A DNA stretch of 64,000 nt from Crotalaria pallida (Eukaryota; Streptophyta; Magnoliopsida; Fabales; Fabaceae). Both the position numbers and the translations under genes were made by a program. Under the pieces are notes generated by a model. It saw only the letters and a list, made by a program, of their open reading frames with translations, made no database searches and was not told where the DNA came from. The number at the start of each line of letters is the position of its first letter. Positions within the stretch are counted from its first letter, which is position 1. The DNA is taken from NCBI GenBank assembly GCA_037953625.1, contig CM075649.1, forward strand, positions 92,013,290 to 92,077,289. The letters are read 5' to 3'. This document shows positions 36,483 through 48,618 of this stretch, one piece after another.

Positions 36483-36857
36483 TTATTCTAATTCCACCAC
36501 TGGCTCCCTTTTCCTATCAAAGATGATCGGATCCAGCTTCCTTTTCTTCTTTGCTGGTGCTTTTGTACCAGAGGTTGATGCGACCTCACTTGTTGACTCT
36601 ACTTCAGAATTCGATTTAAGCTCCACTCCGAACAGCTTCACAGGGTTCTCCTTCTTGGTATCCCGAGATGGTGGTTCAGAATTATGTCCCACAAAGGATA
36701 CGCTTCCTAAACATGAACTCGTTGTCTTTCCTCCTAGCTTATGCTCCGGGTCTGCGATTACCAACTGAGCATGTCCAGTCCATACCCATCCGTAACGCGT
36801 AGCTTTCCATCCATTCCCTTCACGAAGCCACGTAGAGATTTCCAAGCGACGATCCAT
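36483..36857 (-). CDS. LTR-embedded ORF in solo LTR K (124 aa)
   Basis: The ATG at 36857 directly follows the leader CAACGGGCAG. The protein begins MDRRLEISTWLREGNGW, contains YGWVWTGHAQLVIADPEHKL, and has a Ser/Thr/Glu-rich middle. Near its C-terminus is a basic stretch KKKRKLD that resembles a nuclear localisation signal. The Trp-rich half aligns loosely with the ORF of element F (WPLEGGAW, DGWIW, L-x-I-x-DP-x-H). It is not a known gag or pol domain. It is open from ATG to stop, but could be a fortuitous ORF in a structured leader. Confidence 0.4.
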   Translation of the reverse strand: MDRRLEISTWLREGNGWKATRYGWVWTGHAQLVIADPEHKLGGKTTSSCLGSVSFVGHNSEPPSRDTKKENPVKLFGVELKSNSEVESTSEVASTSGTKAPAKKKRKLDPIIFDRKREPVVELE

Positions 36858-37181
36858 CTGCCCGTTGGGATATCAGCAACACCGATGTACCAACGAACAG
36901 GAGAGAGTAAGCGATCCGTAGCGTCGACGATGTGGAATTACGGTAGGCAAGATATAGGACACACACACAATATATAACACACATATAGGATAACAAACAA
37001 GCACACTATCATCATCAATACACCTCAGTATTCCATCTTATCATCATTGTTCCTTATCTTCCCAAACTTATTATGATTCCGTTACTTCCATCCATATTTC
37101 TCTTCTCATTATCCACATCTCATAAACTTTTACTTCCCTTAATAATAAGTCTTTTCTTATCATGTCTTATTGAATTACCAC

Positions 37182-37216
37182 CATCGATGATCAAGGGGGT
37201 TAAAGCATCATTGATG
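37182..37216 (-). other. Hairpin with G-run loop in LTR K
   Basis: CATCGATGAT pairs with ATCATTGATG (one wobble) around a loop with aaggggg. Positional equivalent of 1871-1897 in LTR 1. Confidence 0.5.
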
Positions 37217-37253
37217 TCCGCGTTCCTTCGTAGTTAGCACTCACGTTTCAAGT

Positions 37254-37686
37254 CTACATCTCCTCGGCCATCCACCCAACCTAGTCGGAAGCAAACAGGA
37301 GTACAGGACCTTTACCGTGCGGGCACGACAGCTGTCTCACAACAAATGGTCCCAGACCAGGAGGACTCAGCCTCAATCAATAATATCATTTCATAAACAT
37401 TCACGGCACACTGTCTCACAGTGGCAATTCAAGATGCCCCACTCCAGTCCCTCTCACTGTTCTAGATTTGCAATCTAGGGGGTGACAGTATTGTTCTAGT
37501 GCGCATGCAGAACTTACCACGGCATTGGACCCAGTCCCTACCACGTTCGTACGCCACTTATGGGATTCGTTCTGCCTACAACAATACTCTAGACTTCTTG
37601 ACGTTTCACCGTCATCATCCTCCCCTAATGCAATCTCCTCCTAAGTATCCGCAGATACTTATGGTATCTTCCTCTCCACTACTTCG
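37254..37686 (-). promoter_or_regulatory. Conserved LTR block, copy in LTR K
   Basis: Matches 1910-2342 closely even though the rest of LTR K is much more diverged from LTR 1. The hairpin AAGTATC-CGCA-GATACTT lies at 37643-37660. Confidence 0.55.
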
Positions 37687-40600
37687 GGTTACTCTCATTC
37701 CTCACTACGTTTGATGTTAATGTCTTTTAAAGTTTTTTATCTTTTTAATTAACCCTAATGATCGGCTCACCCTTCGTACATCCCTTCAATGAGTCCCGAC
37801 CACTAACTTTGCAATTTCTTTCTCTCATCAAAATCACGCATAGCTCAGAGCTGGGACTACTTCCTTGGCTTCACATCTTACTTCGCAACTTTCTTTCCAG
37901 TCACATCATCATTTCTCAAATCTTCCTTTTTACCATCCTTCCTTAAAAATCTTTGATTTCGCCACTTTCTAAAAACCTTATTTCTCAAACTTTCTACAAA
38001 CACTCTTTCCAAAAACCTTTACAAAACTTTATTTTCACCAACATTCACAAATGTATTATTTTCACAGACTTTTCTCAAAGAGATCATTTCGTAAAACTTT
38101 CTCAAAAATATTGTTCCATAAATATCCTTTCAAAAAGATCGTTTCATAAAATAAAAAGAATCCTTTGAAAATATTGTTTCACAAGCTTCTTCAAAATCCT
38201 ATCTCAAAAACCTTTTCAAAAAAATTTGTTTCATAAACCCTTTTCCGAAGATATCTTTATAAAAATTCCTTTTCACAAATCCTTTCGAAAATTCCTTTTT
38301 CAAAAACCCTTTTTCAAAAACACATTTTTGCTGAGCGCTAGTGGAGGAGCAAGCTCAACTCAACACTAGTTCCCAGTCTAAAACCAAAACAAAGGAGTCC
38401 AGCTCCACTCAATTCACCTCTTGTCCCAACAATCCACACCACTCTCCTCAGCATTATCCTTACTTCTTTTCCCCATCTCAACTCCTTTCTTTTTTTTTTT
38501 CTTATTCAATTTCCTTATCCTCTATCATTGATCTTTTCTCTTTATGCCACTACTTTCTATTTTTCCATTTTCTTATCCAGGACGTAATAAACGTCCATCA
38601 GCCATTTACTCATCATAATCAACAGCAATAAGCATCATTATACATAATTAAATAAATAAATGAAAGCATGCTATCAACACACAACATCACACAATCATCA
38701 CACACAATAATGTGGTCCTCGTCTTCTTCGTATAAGTGGCCACACAAGACAAACAATTGCCACTATACTATTGACTTAGAACCACTAAGTTCCGATCTTT
38801 GAGCTGATACAGAACGTCCTAATATATCACCTAGCTACCACGGTGTCTTAGGAAAGCTTCTCTCTCACTTGAGGTCCAGCTATTTAAGGCGTGCTCTCCT
38901 CGAATCCGTGTGCTGCCAACTGTCCCAATCTCTTTTCTATATCCTTCCTCGTATTACATGAAACACTTTACGTTATTGACTTACATGAGAAAATCTTTTC
39001 TTAGCTGGATACGTGTCTTTTCTTTGTTGGGGTAAACTTTGAAAATATAACCAAAATCAATTATTAATTGAAAACTTGGCTTTAAATCATATGAAAACAT
39101 TTTTTTTTTAAACGTGAAAAGCACGTCCAAGTAATTCTGGACAGCAAAAACAGTTTTACACAATTTACTTGAATGAAACTTCCGAAAATATTATAAAAAT
39201 ACTCTTGGTTTTAAATAATGCTTTCATTAAAAATTAACACTTGAACAACCATGAATATCATCACACCACATACAACCGCAAACAACACTTAGGCATGCAA
39301 GCATTCATAAACCAAACGTAATCAAATTTCAAACCAACACATCAATATTCCTTTTCCTTACTTTAGACAATTTATATCCTTCAAAATCATCATACACATT
39401 CCATTTCATGCAACTAAACTCCCTAGACCTATTTATACTACTTAACCGAATATGATTAAAGAAAATAGATCAAACATCACAATCTAAATCACATGAATCC
39501 ACTTGGTTTATTTTAGGCATTTAAATTCCATTTTCTTCTAATCTCAACCGATTACACATAAACACACACTCACACATATATGCATTCAAACACAACACTC
39601 TTCTAAGATTAACTTAATTTATTTATTTCCTTTATTTTTTTAAATGAAGAACCGGTTAGAAAATAAATGTTCACAACGTAAATTCAAGCAATTCATTTTA
39701 ACACAATTTCTTAAAACATACTTATTTCTTCTAAGTCATTTTATTGAAAAGAAATTCTAGTCTAGCTAACATATATAGACCGAATATCATCATGATAGAG
39801 CAAGGTCAAATATTCATCATGCATCCACAAAGAGCATGGATCAATGCAAAGATCATTTTCAAAAACTTATTTCCTTGTTTTCTTTATAAAAACCGTGAGT
39901 TTCACAAGAAATTTAGCAAATAAAAATTCAATTTCTTAACACAATAAAGTCAAGAATTATGTCAAAGTCTTTATCCTCTAAGAAAACTCATGCATGCACC
40001 TAAAAATCTCTAGGTGGAACAATTGTCAACATGCATGTAATTAAAATGATAACCTAGCAGGGTTTTCCTATTCTCCCTAGACTTGACCGAATGATGACAT
40101 GCAAGAAGGCAAAGTCTTATAATTTTGTTTTCACATGCAATTATTTAAATTCATAGATCATATCATGCAAGACTAAAAAGCATCATTTTATTTTCTAAAC
40201 TATCAACCGAATCATCACACACACACAAAAGAATCTTGATGCAAACTCTTTTCATACTAACAATTATTTTTAAAACTTGCTAGGCTTATTTTCTTATGAA
40301 AACCGTGACATGCATACAAGGAATCAAGACTTTACACTCAATTTAGACATACAAGATTTAAGCTTCATGTTTTCTCAAAACTCAACCATAGATCAAGACA
40401 TGCAAAAGAAAATCAAGGCAAAAATATAAACTTAAACTCAAATCTCCAAGCAAATCGTGAAAAATAAGTTAGAAATTAATTTTTTCCTAAACATAGAAGT
40501 AGCATGAAATCACTTAGATCAAATTAAAAGCATGAGACCTAAGTTTTCTACTCATGGCCGAATCATTTAGTTTTTGATTTGGTAATTTATGAGTTCATTT

Positions 40601-41508
40601 AGTCCTAGAAATCCAAGATCAAGACATAAAGAGGGCATGCAAGGGAAAATAAGAACTATAAAGCCACAAAATCAACATGCAAAATAAGATCAATACAAGA
40701 CATGAATTTTTGGCACAACTTTAAACAAAACCGTGATGAAGAAAATTTACAAGTAAGAGATCAAAGCTTTTCAACATCAACATTCAAGATCAAAGCACAA
40801 AAATAACATGCATGACACTTAGATCTCAAGATCACTCAAAAATAATTACATGCATCACAAAAATTAAATAAAGTCCATTAAAAGTCCTTTACAACATAAA
40901 AATCACTTAATCAAACTCTCTCTACCTTAATTCCTAACTTAGATCTTCAAATCTCCTCTTCTCCTCCTCTTGGGTTTGCATCGGTCTCTCTCTTCTTCTA
41001 GGGTTGATAGGGTTTTCTCCTTGATCTTTGAAGAAGAATATGTGTGGAAAGAAGAAATCAAGGATATTTGGGGTCAAGGGTTTGGATTCTCACTCTTTTT
41101 CCCTTCTCTTCTCCTCACGGCCTCACTCTCTTTCTCTCTATGTCCCAAGAGTTTGAGAATGCTCTTGAGAGTAAGTGTGTTGGTGTGTGTTATGAAAGAA
41201 TTGAAAGGAAGAAGGAAATGAACCAAACACACACTCACTCATCCACACGGTTTTAATGGCAAAGGCAAGGGTGGGTAATTTCCTCTTTTGTCCTTGGTTC
41301 AAGGCATTGGTTCATGGGCAATTCGGTCCAGCCACAAAGTTGCATGGGAGGGGTCATGTCGTGGGGGACATGGTGGAGTAAAAGTCTTCACTAGGTTTCA
41401 TGACTTACACCTCCTAGTTTCCTCCTTTTTTCTTATTCAAACTTTCATTTTCTTAATATATAAGAAAGTCACTCCTACTTGGTTCTTCTATTCTATGCTT
41501 GGCCGAAC

Positions 41509-41722
41509 CACATACACATATACACACATTCACATACAATTTATTTTCATGTTCATCAACACATAGCATGGACTCATGGAATAATGCACACACTCAACAC
41601 ATACATGAGCATGCATACAATTAACATTTTGATGGCATCTTGTTCATACGGCATACATATATCATACATATAGATACATACATTCATGCATCACACATCA
41701 CTCATATATATTTATTCACATA
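41509..41722. repeat. CA/CATA-rich simple repeat in LTR K
   Basis: Degenerate cacatacat-type tract, positionally equivalent to 6191-6278 in LTR 1. Confidence 0.7.
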
Positions 41723-42518
41723 CATTTACACATACATTATATTCTTTTTCATGATTAAATACTCATATAATCCTAAGCATACTTATACATACCAAAATCG
41801 TATATACACACACCTAGGAAATAATTCTTGTTCATCATATAATGACTCACACAAATATCACAAGTACTTTTACAAAATATCAAGCATATAGATTTTAAAG
41901 ACAAACTCAATTTCTAAATATTGAATATAATTTCAGAAAAATCAATTTCTTAAAATTTACCCATTATCTTGAAAATGTGAATTTAGGAAAATCATTCAAG
42001 AAAATATTCTTTCAAAACACTTTTCTCAAAAAAATAATCTCTTTAGTGTTTTAATTTAATACGAGGAATTTGCGGGGTGTTACAGAATGGAATGAAATTG
42101 AAGTCTCAAAGGTTCAAGGGCTTACCAAAATCGATGGCCCAAGTAAGCTCCAGGAACAAAAACCAACTTCAACTCCTTCCCTTCTCAGATTCGGTTCTCA
42201 CTCTATACTTGCTCTCAACTAACAAACTTAGTATCTTTATGAAGCCCTGGATGTGAGCTTTGTAATCGTGTATCACTCGAAATGAAACACTCAGAAGTGA
42301 AGAGGAATCGAAGGAAACGAATTCAGAACCCTAACCTCACAATTTCATCAACAAAGTCTTCAAATTCGTTGATGAAGAGCTTAAATAGACGATTAAAGCT
42401 TGCATGCAGGTCGACACGACACCATTGAGGTGTTGAGAGTGGAGTATTCGTGTCACACGACGGGAATCGTTGGTGGTGACTCACCAAACGCACTAACCCG
42501 TGCAACTCTGACTAGAAC

Positions 42519-42546
42519 ACTCGAGTCTTTTCAGAAATACTCGAGT
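42519..42546. repeat. Isolated ACTCGAGT pair at the other end of LTR G
   Basis: ACTCGAGT at 42519 and 42539, 20 bases apart, matching the spacing in the main array. It supports assigning 42090-42809 to the same LTR. Confidence 0.8.
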
Positions 42547-43499
42547 GTTTTGGTCAGTTTTTGAAAAATAATAATTTTATTTATTTTCCCTCCAAAACCT
42601 TTCCTATAATTACTTCTAGGTCCCAACTCAGGGACTAATATGCAAAAATGTTTATTTTATGCATAAATATACTTACAAAATAAATTCATACATCCACTAA
42701 TAACATAATCACAGATTTTAATCAAAGATTAAAAATAGAAATAATTAATTATAACAAAATTTATAATTAACTTTCCATTAATCAGGGATTAAAATTTTGG
42801 GGTGTTACAACCACCCCAGCAGACACATAAGCTAGCCTGGGAAGTAGCATTGGAGAAGCTAGCCGCCCACACTACAACATTCATGGACGAAACAAAGCGC
42901 AACTCACCAATCAAGAGGCTAGCATCCGCAACTTGGAGATGCAAGTGGGCCAAATTGCAAAGCAACTCTCAGAGAGGCCACTAGGAACCTTTCCTAGTGA
43001 CACAATTACCAATCCCAAGGAGCGATGCATGGTGGTGACTCTTCGGAGTGGCAGGTCTTATGAGGAGCCACATTCGAAGGGTGATGCAACTGAAGGGGAA
43101 AAGAAGAAGGAAGAGCAACCTAGGACGGATGCAAAGAATGATCAAGAGCAAGGGAAGCAAGGAGCATCGAAAGCGCAGGGTCCACTTGCGGATCTCAACC
43201 ACAGCCCACCAAAGCCTGATTCGTGCCTTTGAGGGTGCCTTATCCTCAGAGGCTGAAGAAGGAAGAAGATAAGCGACACTTCTCCAGATTTTTGGAGATG
43301 ATCCGGAAGATCCACATCAACATTCCGTTTGCAGAGGCTCTTGAACAGATGCCTCTGTACCCGAATGAAGGATCTGCTCACAAGGAAGAAGGGAATGCTC
43401 TCGGAAGATACATTTCCGATCGCGGAGAAGTGTAGCAGCATTATCAAGATCAACCTGCCACCGAAGCTGAAGGATCCGGGAAGTTTCAACCTCCGCATC

Positions 43500-44764
43500 T
43501 GTTAACAGCCCGATTTTCGCTTCCAAAAACTTAACTGAATTATTATTATTTTGTTGCAAAAATGAGGCCATTTTTTTTTTAAAACATAAGTTCATTAACG
43601 ACCAACACCACCCTTTCGAAAATCGAGTTGTCACTTTCAAAACTCCCCACTCAAAACATCATCATTGAAATATAAACTGTTTTCATTTAAAAGAAAAACA
43701 AGTGCCACAAGTACTGGAGTCACACTCCAAAGGTTTTCCAAAAGTAGGCAATCATTACAAAAGAGATTACAAACCAAAATAAAAGTAGCTGATTACATCA
43801 GTAGTACATAACAAGATAATCCTCGACTGGACTCAGATCCTAGACACACAACATTCCTTAGACACAGACACAGGGAATCACTCTTCAACGGAACTAGCCT
43901 CCGTCTCCATATCTTCGCTCGAATCCGCTTCCGCTTCGTGATCGGAGTCACTAACATCCTCTTCCTCCATTGGTTGAGGAATCGCAGCCGCCAGGGGTGC
44001 AGGATCTCCACCAAACTCGTGATACTCCCTCGGTCCACCATTTTGATAGTCACGGAGAGTGACTTGTCCCACGTGCACGTCCATGCTTGCTCCTCGTAGA
44101 ATATGTCCCGGATCGTCGATCTCCAATCGAGTTTCGGCGCACCAGATCCAACCATCAGGTACCATTTCCCATGCTCCTCCCTCCAGAGGCCACATGTGGA
44201 TTGCTACATGATATGCCATCTACCCGTTGCAATACCGGCGGACGCCAATACGACAACCAGGTAGGAGAGAGTTAGTGTGCCAAACACTAACAGGTTGATC
44301 GTAAGGTCTCAGGGTAGACTCGACAAAAAAAGAATAGACAACCACGACACTCGACCAGTATACAAGATGAGACAAGATACCCAAAAGCGTAGAGAACACA
44401 CGGATAGACCAATTTGACAGAATAGGATAACAAAGCGAGTAACATAATAATCGAAATGAACGAGAAATGCGTAAATAAATAAGCACATAACATGAGTAAG
44501 CGTAAACCACCAATCCAGAAACATGATTCTCAGAACAACCTCGACTCATCAATATTCTCATCATCATTCAATTATATATTTACTCTTTAGTTATTAAGTT
44601 TTATCATATCTCAGCTCACTCAATGAGGTAGGGGAATCACCATCAATGGGGAAAAACGCACTCTCTACATCTCCTCGGTCACCATCCAAACCTAGTCGGA
44701 AGCCAACAGGAGTACAGGACCTTTACCACGCGGGCACGACAGCTGTCTCAACACAATGGTCCCA
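43500..44764 (-). repeat. Truncated 3' LTR of element F
   Basis: Matches 47030-48288, with one extra t at the terminus (TGTTAACAG versus TGTAACAG). It ends near aatggtccca, where the LTR copy reads aatggttcca and the sequence switches to RT. Confidence 0.88.
43878..44219 (-). CDS. LTR-embedded ORF, copy in 3' LTR of F (113 aa)
   Basis: The ATG follows the leader CAACGGGTAG. The protein begins MAYHVAIHMWPLEGGAW, contains PDGWIWCAETRLEIDDP, and ends in an acidic tail with EEEDVSDSDHEAEADSSED. It is the same ORF as 47407-47748 with about six amino-acid differences. No family recognised. Confidence 0.45.
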   Translation of the reverse strand: MAYHVAIHMWPLEGGAWEMVPDGWIWCAETRLEIDDPGHILRGASMDVHVGQVTLRDYQNGGPREYHEFGGDPAPLAAAIPQPMEEEDVSDSDHEAEADSSEDMETEASSVEE

Positions 44765-46894
44765 ATGACCATAACGAGTTCGGATAGCGGTCTTGGGAAT
44801 ATCTTCCTCCTTTACTCTTATCTGATGATATCCCGATCTAAGGTCGATTTTGGAAAATACAGTCGCTCCCTTCAATTGATCCAACAGGTCGTCAATTCTT
44901 GGCAAAGGGTACTTGTTCTTGATCGTCAGCTTGTTCAATTGCCGGTAATCCGTACACAAACTCATACTACCATCCTTCTTCTTGACGAACAAAACCGGTG
45001 CTCCCCAGGGTGAAACACTAGGCCTTATCATCTTCTTTTCCAACATCTCCTCCAATTGCTTCTTCAATTCGGCTAACTCTGTCGGGGCCATCCTATACGG
45101 TGCTTTGGAAATTGGTCCAGTTCCAGGTATCACGTCAATTGAGAATTCCACTTCTCGAATTGGCGGTAAACCAGGTAACTCTTCCGGAAAAACTTCGGGA
45201 AATTCCCGAACTAAGGGTAATTCATGCAGCACCTTGTCCTTTTTGACATCCAACGAAGCCAAAAACATGTAAGCTACCGCGCCTTCCTTCAATGAAGTTC
45301 GAATTTGCTTGGCAGATAAATGCTCAGGGTCATTGGGTTTAGGCAAAGAAGATTGGGTTTCACTAAAGACTAACGACTTTTCGGAACAGTTCAGTAGAAC
45401 ATGATTCCTAGTAAGCCAGTCCATTCCTAGTATGATGTCTATTTGAGAAAGGGGTAGTTGAATCAAGTCAACAAAATAAGTGTTTCCTTCTATCTCTAAG
45501 GGACAATTAGGACAATAGGTAGACACTATCACAGGCTTATCAGTAGGGGTAGAAACAATCAAGTTATAGGGTAAGGCATCTACTTTCAAATTTAATCTAT
45601 TCACCACATCATGAGAAATAAAAGAATGAGTAGCACCCGAATCATACAATACTAACAAGGAATTCTTATAAATGAAACATTCACCTTGGATAAGATTAGC
45701 AGCATTCGCAGCTTCAATTCCGCTCATCGTGAACACTCTTCCGGGCATAGAAGGACGATTAGCATTCCCCGAATTAGCTGCTCGCTTAGGCTCTCTGCAG
45801 TCTCTTGCAATATGACCAGGCTTATCACAGTTGAAATAGTTCGAACTCCTTGATGGACACATCGGGCCAAAATGACTACGACCACACTTGTTGCAATGAG
45901 GAGGTACGTTCCCTGATCTCACTCCACCAAAATTGTTGCGATTACCACCGCCATGCTCCATACGATTCCCTCCATAGCTGCTGCCCCCACGGTTTCCACC
46001 GCGATTACCGTTGCCTCCGAAGCGTAGATCTCTTCTCCCACTCGAACTAGAATACGGGTGCGGAGCCCTATACCTTCCACCAGAATCTCGACGAAAAGCA
46101 AAATTGCGAACCGGTCCATGAGATGAAGAAGGGTTCACTACCCTCTCAGCCGCTCCTCTTACTTTCAGACCTCCTTCGTACATACGACAACGATTCACCA
46201 AACTAGCAAAATTATCTATTTCTAAATGAGAAAAAGCTAACTTAAACTCAGGCTTAAGACCATCCCTAAACTTAGCACACTTCGATCGCTCATTCTCTCC
46301 TCCAGCATATTGGGGTACATACTTAACTAACTCTTCGAATTTCGAAGCATACTCATCAATCGACAAATTCCCTTGACTCAATCTCAGAAATTCCATTTCC
46401 TTCTCCGTCCTCAGATACAACGGAAAATACTTCTCAAGAAACCTTTGCTTAAAAGCCTCCCATGTTAGCACTTCTCCCAGATTCACCATCACTTGCTTAG
46501 TCACGCGCCACCATGCTGCAGCCTCCCTTGTCAGCATATACCCAGCATAGGCCAACTTCTGCTCATCATTGCACTGCACCATACCCCCAAATATACGCTC
46601 TAAATCCTCAATCCATTCCACAGCTGCATCCGGAGCAAAGCCTCCCGCAAATTCCTTCGGGTTGCGACGACAGAACTCGTCTAATCCCTTATAGCCTTGG
46701 GCTTCCAGATTTTGAGCTTGCTGCTGAACATTGAAATTCTGCTGCGCCTGACGATGCAACGCTTGAAGATTATCGTTGACTCCCGTCATCACTGCTGCCA
46801 TCCGAGTCATGAAATCTGCCGCATCCGGGTGATCAGCATCCTCACCAGGGTTTCGCGAACTTGAACCAGAAGGTCTTCCACGCGTACGACTCAT
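44723..46894 (-). pseudogene. Ty3/gypsy gag-protease-RT, truncated, element F
   Basis: The frame opens at ATG 46894 (MSRTRGRPSGSSSRNPGED); an upstream in-frame extension to 46999 is less likely. Gag motifs include DEFCRRNPKEFAGGFAPDAA and WWRVTKQVM. One knuckle is CNKCGRSHFGPMC. The second reads YFNCDKPGHIARDC, with Tyr where the first Cys belongs. The protease has LVLYDSGATHSFIS and DIILGMDWL. RT begins with GTGPISKAPYRMAP and LCTDYRQLNKLTI, then reaches IDLRSGYHQIRVKEEDIPKT. After TRYGHWD the frame runs into LTR sequence and ends at 44723, before the catalytic YxDD-type motif. It would make a Gag-Pro and a dead RT fragment. Confidence 0.92.
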
Positions 46895-47013
46895 CTTAAA
46901 ATAAAGCAGAAAGAGATTCAACGCACGATAACACAGAAACCTAGACTCTAGACACACAGAGTACACAGAGTAAGCACACAAGACTTGGCTTAAGGCCACA
47001 GAGGATTAACATT

Positions 47014-47025
47014 GCTCTGATACCA
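47014..47025 (-). other. Primer-binding site of element F
   Basis: The reverse complement reads TGGTATCAGAGC, an exact match to the usual initiator-Met tRNA primer site, four bases inside the 5' LTR. Confidence 0.88.
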
Positions 47026-47406
47026 CCTCTGTAACAGCCCGATTTTCGCTTCCAAAAACTTAACTGAATTATTATTATTTTGTTGCAAAAATGAGGCCAT
47101 TTTTTTTTAAAAACATAAGTTCATTAACGACCAACACCACCCTTTCGAAAATCGAGTTGTCACTTTCGAAACTCCCCACTCAAAACATCATCATTGAAAT
47201 ATAAACTGTTTTCATTTAAAAGAAAAACAAGTGCCACAAGTACTGGAGTCACACTCCAAAGGTTTTCCAAAAGTAGGCCATCATTACAAAAGAGATTACA
47301 AACCAAAATAAAAGTAGCTGATTACATCAGTAGTACATAACAAGATAATCCTCGACTGGACTCAGATCCTAGACACACAACATTCCTTAGACACAGACAC
47401 AGGGAA

Positions 47407-47748
47407 TCACTCTTCAGCGGAACTAGCCTCCGTCTCCATATCTTCGCTCGAATCCGCTTCCGCTTCGTGATCCGAGTCACTAACATCCTCTTCCTCCATT
47501 GGTTGAAGAATCGCAGCCGCCAGGGGTGCAGGATCTCCACCAAACTCGTGATACTCCCTCGGTCCACCATTTTGATAGTCACGGAGAGTGACTTGTCCCA
47601 TGTGCACGTCCATGCTTGCTCCTCGTATAATATGTCTCGGATCGTCGATCTCCAATCGAGTTTCGCTGCGCCAGATCCAACCATCAGGTACCATTTCCCA
47701 TGCTCCTCCCTCCAGAGGCCACATGTGGATTGCTACATGATATGCCAT
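47407..47748 (-). CDS. LTR-embedded ORF, copy in 5' LTR of F (113 aa)
   Basis: Same ORF as at 43878-44219: MAYHVAIHMWPLEGGAW, PDGWIWRSETRLEIDDP and an acidic C-terminus. It is about 720 bases from the primer-site end of the LTR and in sense orientation, so it would sit early in the transcript if initiation is upstream. Most differences between the two F copies change the amino acid, so no purifying selection is visible since insertion. Conservation must be judged between families. Confidence 0.45.
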   Translation of the reverse strand: MAYHVAIHMWPLEGGAWEMVPDGWIWRSETRLEIDDPRHIIRGASMDVHMGQVTLRDYQNGGPREYHEFGGDPAPLAAAILQPMEEEDVSDSDHEAEADSSEDMETEASSAEE

Positions 47749-48193
47749 CTACCCGCTGCAATACCGGCGGACGCCAATACGACAACCAGGTAGGAGAGAG
47801 TTAGTGTTCCAAACACTAACAGGTTGACCGTAAGGTCTCAGGGTAGACTCGACAAAAAAAGAATAGACAACCACGACACTCGACTAGTATACAAGATGAG
47901 ACAAGATACCCAAAAGCGTAGAGAACACACGGATAGACCAATTTGACAGAATAGGATAACAAAGCGAGTAACATAATAATCGAAATGAACGAGAAATGCG
48001 TAAATAAATAAGCACATAACATGAGTAAGCGTAAACCACCAATCCAGAAACATGATTCTCAGAACAACCTCGACTCATCAATATTCTCATCATCATTCAA
48101 TTATATATTTACTCTTTAGTTATTAAGTTTTATCATATCTCAGCTCACTCAATGAGGTAGGGGAATCACCATCAATGGGGAAAAACGCACTCT

Positions 48194-48618
48194 CTACATC
48201 TCCTCGGTCACCATCCAAACCTAGTCGGAAGCCAACATGAGTACAGGACCTTTACCACGCGGGCACGACAGCTGTCTCAACACAATGGTTCCAGACTAGG
48301 AGGATCTCGTCCTCAAAACATATCAATAACATTAAGGCTCACTGTCCACGCAGTGGCAAACACAATGCCCCGTTCCAGTCCCTCTCACTGTTGTAGACTT
48401 GCATTCAAGGGGGTGACAGTATCATTTCTAGTTAGCTATGCGGTACTTTCCACGGCATTAGACCCAGTCCCCACCACGTTAGTGTGCCACTTGTGGGATT
48501 CGTCCCGCCTAAAAATGTACTCGAGGCTTCTTGACGTTTCACCGTCCTTGCCCTCCCCTCATGCAATCTCCACCTGAGTATCCGCAGATACCCATAGTAT
48601 CTTCCTCTCCACTACTTC
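48194..48618 (-). promoter_or_regulatory. Conserved LTR block, copy in LTR F
   Basis: Alignable with 1910-2342 and 37254-37686. The hairpin is weaker here (gagtatc-cgca-gataccc, 48576-48593). Part of the block (about 44660-44760) also survives in the truncated LTR. Confidence 0.5.

Larger units (their letters stand above)
36089..42084 (-). mobile_element. Solo LTR K (5,996 bp), target duplication gaatg
   Basis: It starts TGTAACAGCCCGATTTCC and ends GCGGGGTGTTACA, flanked by gaatg at 36084-36088 and 42085-42089. It shares the landmark order of LTR 1: small ORF, G-loop hairpin, conserved block, phased A/T tract, ggaggagcaagctcaactc and CA-rich tract. It has no internal region, so it is a solo LTR, one of the longest I would expect in plants. 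It sits inside solo LTR G. Confidence 0.88.
33199..42809 (-). mobile_element. Solo LTR G (about 3.6 kb without nested K), target duplication accac
   Basis: It starts TGTGACACCC and ends GGGGTGTTACA, flanked by accac at 33194-33198 and 42810-42814. Without the nested solo LTR K it is about 3.6 kb (33199-36088 plus 42090-42809). It has no primer site, gag or pol, so it is the remnant of an element removed by LTR-LTR recombination. Orientation is minus, judged by its small ORF. It contains two arrays of ACTCGAGT palindromes and a TA microsatellite. Confidence 0.8.
32182..43236 (+). pseudogene. Element D gag, broken and split by solo LTR G
   Basis: The gag homologue starts at ATG 32182, but its third codon is TAA (32188-32190), where A-C has GAA. 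The open stretch 32230-32895 shows DPQYIHLIKQDQFSSAPHQD, then EGASEEAIRMRMIPLSLREP, then CPTHAIPDWMQIRLFY. After a TAA at 32893 come the knuckle CDFCGGNHRNGDC (about 32999-33037) and a TGA at 33055-33057. LTR G then interrupts at 33198. Beyond it, 42815-43236 carries the gag C-terminal part (LEMQVGQIAKQLSERPLG) with frameshifts near 42930 and 43220. Not functional. Confidence 0.85.
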
